Shown: piece by piece, positions 10,046-10,379 of the stretch
Layout of the letters: the number at the start of each line of letters is the position of its first letter
How positions within the stretch are numbered: the stretch's first letter is position 1
Assembly (NCBI GenBank): GCA_000697335.1
Contig: JNEM01006277.1
Coordinates: 1-10,379, forward strand
Length of the DNA: 10,379 nucleotides
Reading direction: 5' to 3'
Source of the DNA: Conidiobolus incongruus B7586
Lineage: Eukaryota; Entomophthoromycota; Entomophthoromycetes; Entomophthorales; Conidiobolaceae
Made by a program: the position numbers and the translations under genes
Notes under the pieces: generated by a model
Database searches by the model: none
The model's input: the letters and a program-made list of their open reading frames with translations, nothing else
Told to the model about the DNA's origin: nothing

Positions 10046-10065
10046 AAAGTAAGTCATAAAATCAA
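10046..10065. repeat. Direct repeat copy 1 (AAAGTAAGTCATAAAATCAA)
   Basis: This matches 10221-10240 at 16 of 20 positions in the same orientation. Three of the four differences are transitions. It may be the end of a dispersed or nested repeat element, though no element between the copies could be defined. Confidence 0.4.
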
Positions 10066-10220
10066 AATTACTTAAATATTTACTTATATCTTAAACAATT
10101 CTTAATTAAATAAATTTGAATTAAAATATATAATTTACCTATATTAATTGATTATAACTAACTATATTTGATTATATTTTATTAGCTATTGGTTAATATA
10201 TTAAAACCTAAAATTTAACT

Positions 10221-10240
10221 AAAGTGAGTTATAAAATTAT
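10221..10240. repeat. Direct repeat copy 2 (AAAGTGAGTTATAAAATTAT)
   Basis: Partner of the repeat at 10046-10065. Relative to copy 1, two differences read C to T and one A to G, a pattern compatible with ageing repeat copies. The two copies start 175 bp apart. Confidence 0.4.
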
Positions 10241-10379
10241 GGGTTTATAAGTTAAAAGGGTATAAATAACAAAACTTATATATAACTTTTTTTCTTTTGT
10301 TGTATTATATATATTATAAAACTATTAAGCTAATATTTTAAAATTAATATTATAATACCCAAATCTCTCTCTAAAAAAG

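Larger units (their letters stand above)
8265..10379. other. AT desert upstream of the class 3 ALDH gene
   Basis: The first few hundred bases should hold the class 3 ALDH promoter. No minus-strand TATA box is distinctive in DNA this AT-rich. Beyond about 9100 the sequence is almost pure A and T, with stops in every frame. Exceptions are a small G/C islet at 9410-9420 (GGCCCCTCTGC), the 12 bp tandem repeat at 9817-9850, the paired repeats at 10046 and 10221, and a short TCTCTCTCT tract near the right end. No gene, RNA gene or complete mobile element was found. Confidence 0.6.

Noticed and set aside
1-10379. Bacterial or organellar origin of the window
   Set aside because: Spliceosomal introns in both genes, with reading frame restored at each junction, show nuclear eukaryotic DNA despite the very low G+C.
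1-10379. CRISPR arrays, tRNA or rRNA genes, complete mobile elements
   Set aside because: I looked on both strands and saw no regularly spaced repeats, no cloverleaf-like conserved tRNA arms, no rRNA-like conserved blocks, and no intact transposase or reverse-transcriptase motifs.

Overview
This window looks like nuclear DNA of an extremely AT-rich eukaryote, most likely a fungus. It holds two protein-coding genes, both on the minus strand and both encoding aldehyde dehydrogenases (ALDHs), set in long AT-dominated non-coding DNA. The evidence for a fungus is the short introns (about 45 to 56 bp) with GTAA-type donors, TAG acceptors and, in several, a CTAAT/TACTAAT branch site just upstream of the acceptor. 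The standard genetic code fits, and coding exons are clearly richer in G+C than the flanks. The protein style and base composition remind me of arbuscular mycorrhizal fungi (Glomeromycotina). That is inference from recall, not a database result.

Layout from left to right: 1-1216 is AT-rich DNA with one weak 50-codon minus-strand frame. 1217-2860 is a six-exon gene (minus) for a 464-residue soluble-type ALDH with an intact catalytic set. 2861-6594 is a 3.7 kb non-coding stretch; within it, 5344-5685 is less AT-rich and has long interrupted open frames that resemble an eroded gene piece. 6595-8264 is a two-exon gene (minus) for a 537-residue class 3 (fatty aldehyde dehydrogenase / Hfd1-like) ALDH with a C-terminal membrane anchor. 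8265-10379 is a near-featureless AT desert with a small tandem repeat and a pair of similar 20 bp direct repeats.

The two enzymes belong to different ALDH branches, so this is not a simple recent tandem duplication. Both would oxidise aldehydes to acids with NAD(P)+. The second is probably held on a membrane and handles long-chain aldehydes from lipid turnover; the first is probably cytosolic, with unknown substrate. With 3.7 kb between them and no shared promoter, there is no direct evidence that they act together. I found no convincing new biological system. The best leads are the relic at 5344-5685 and the repeats at the right end.
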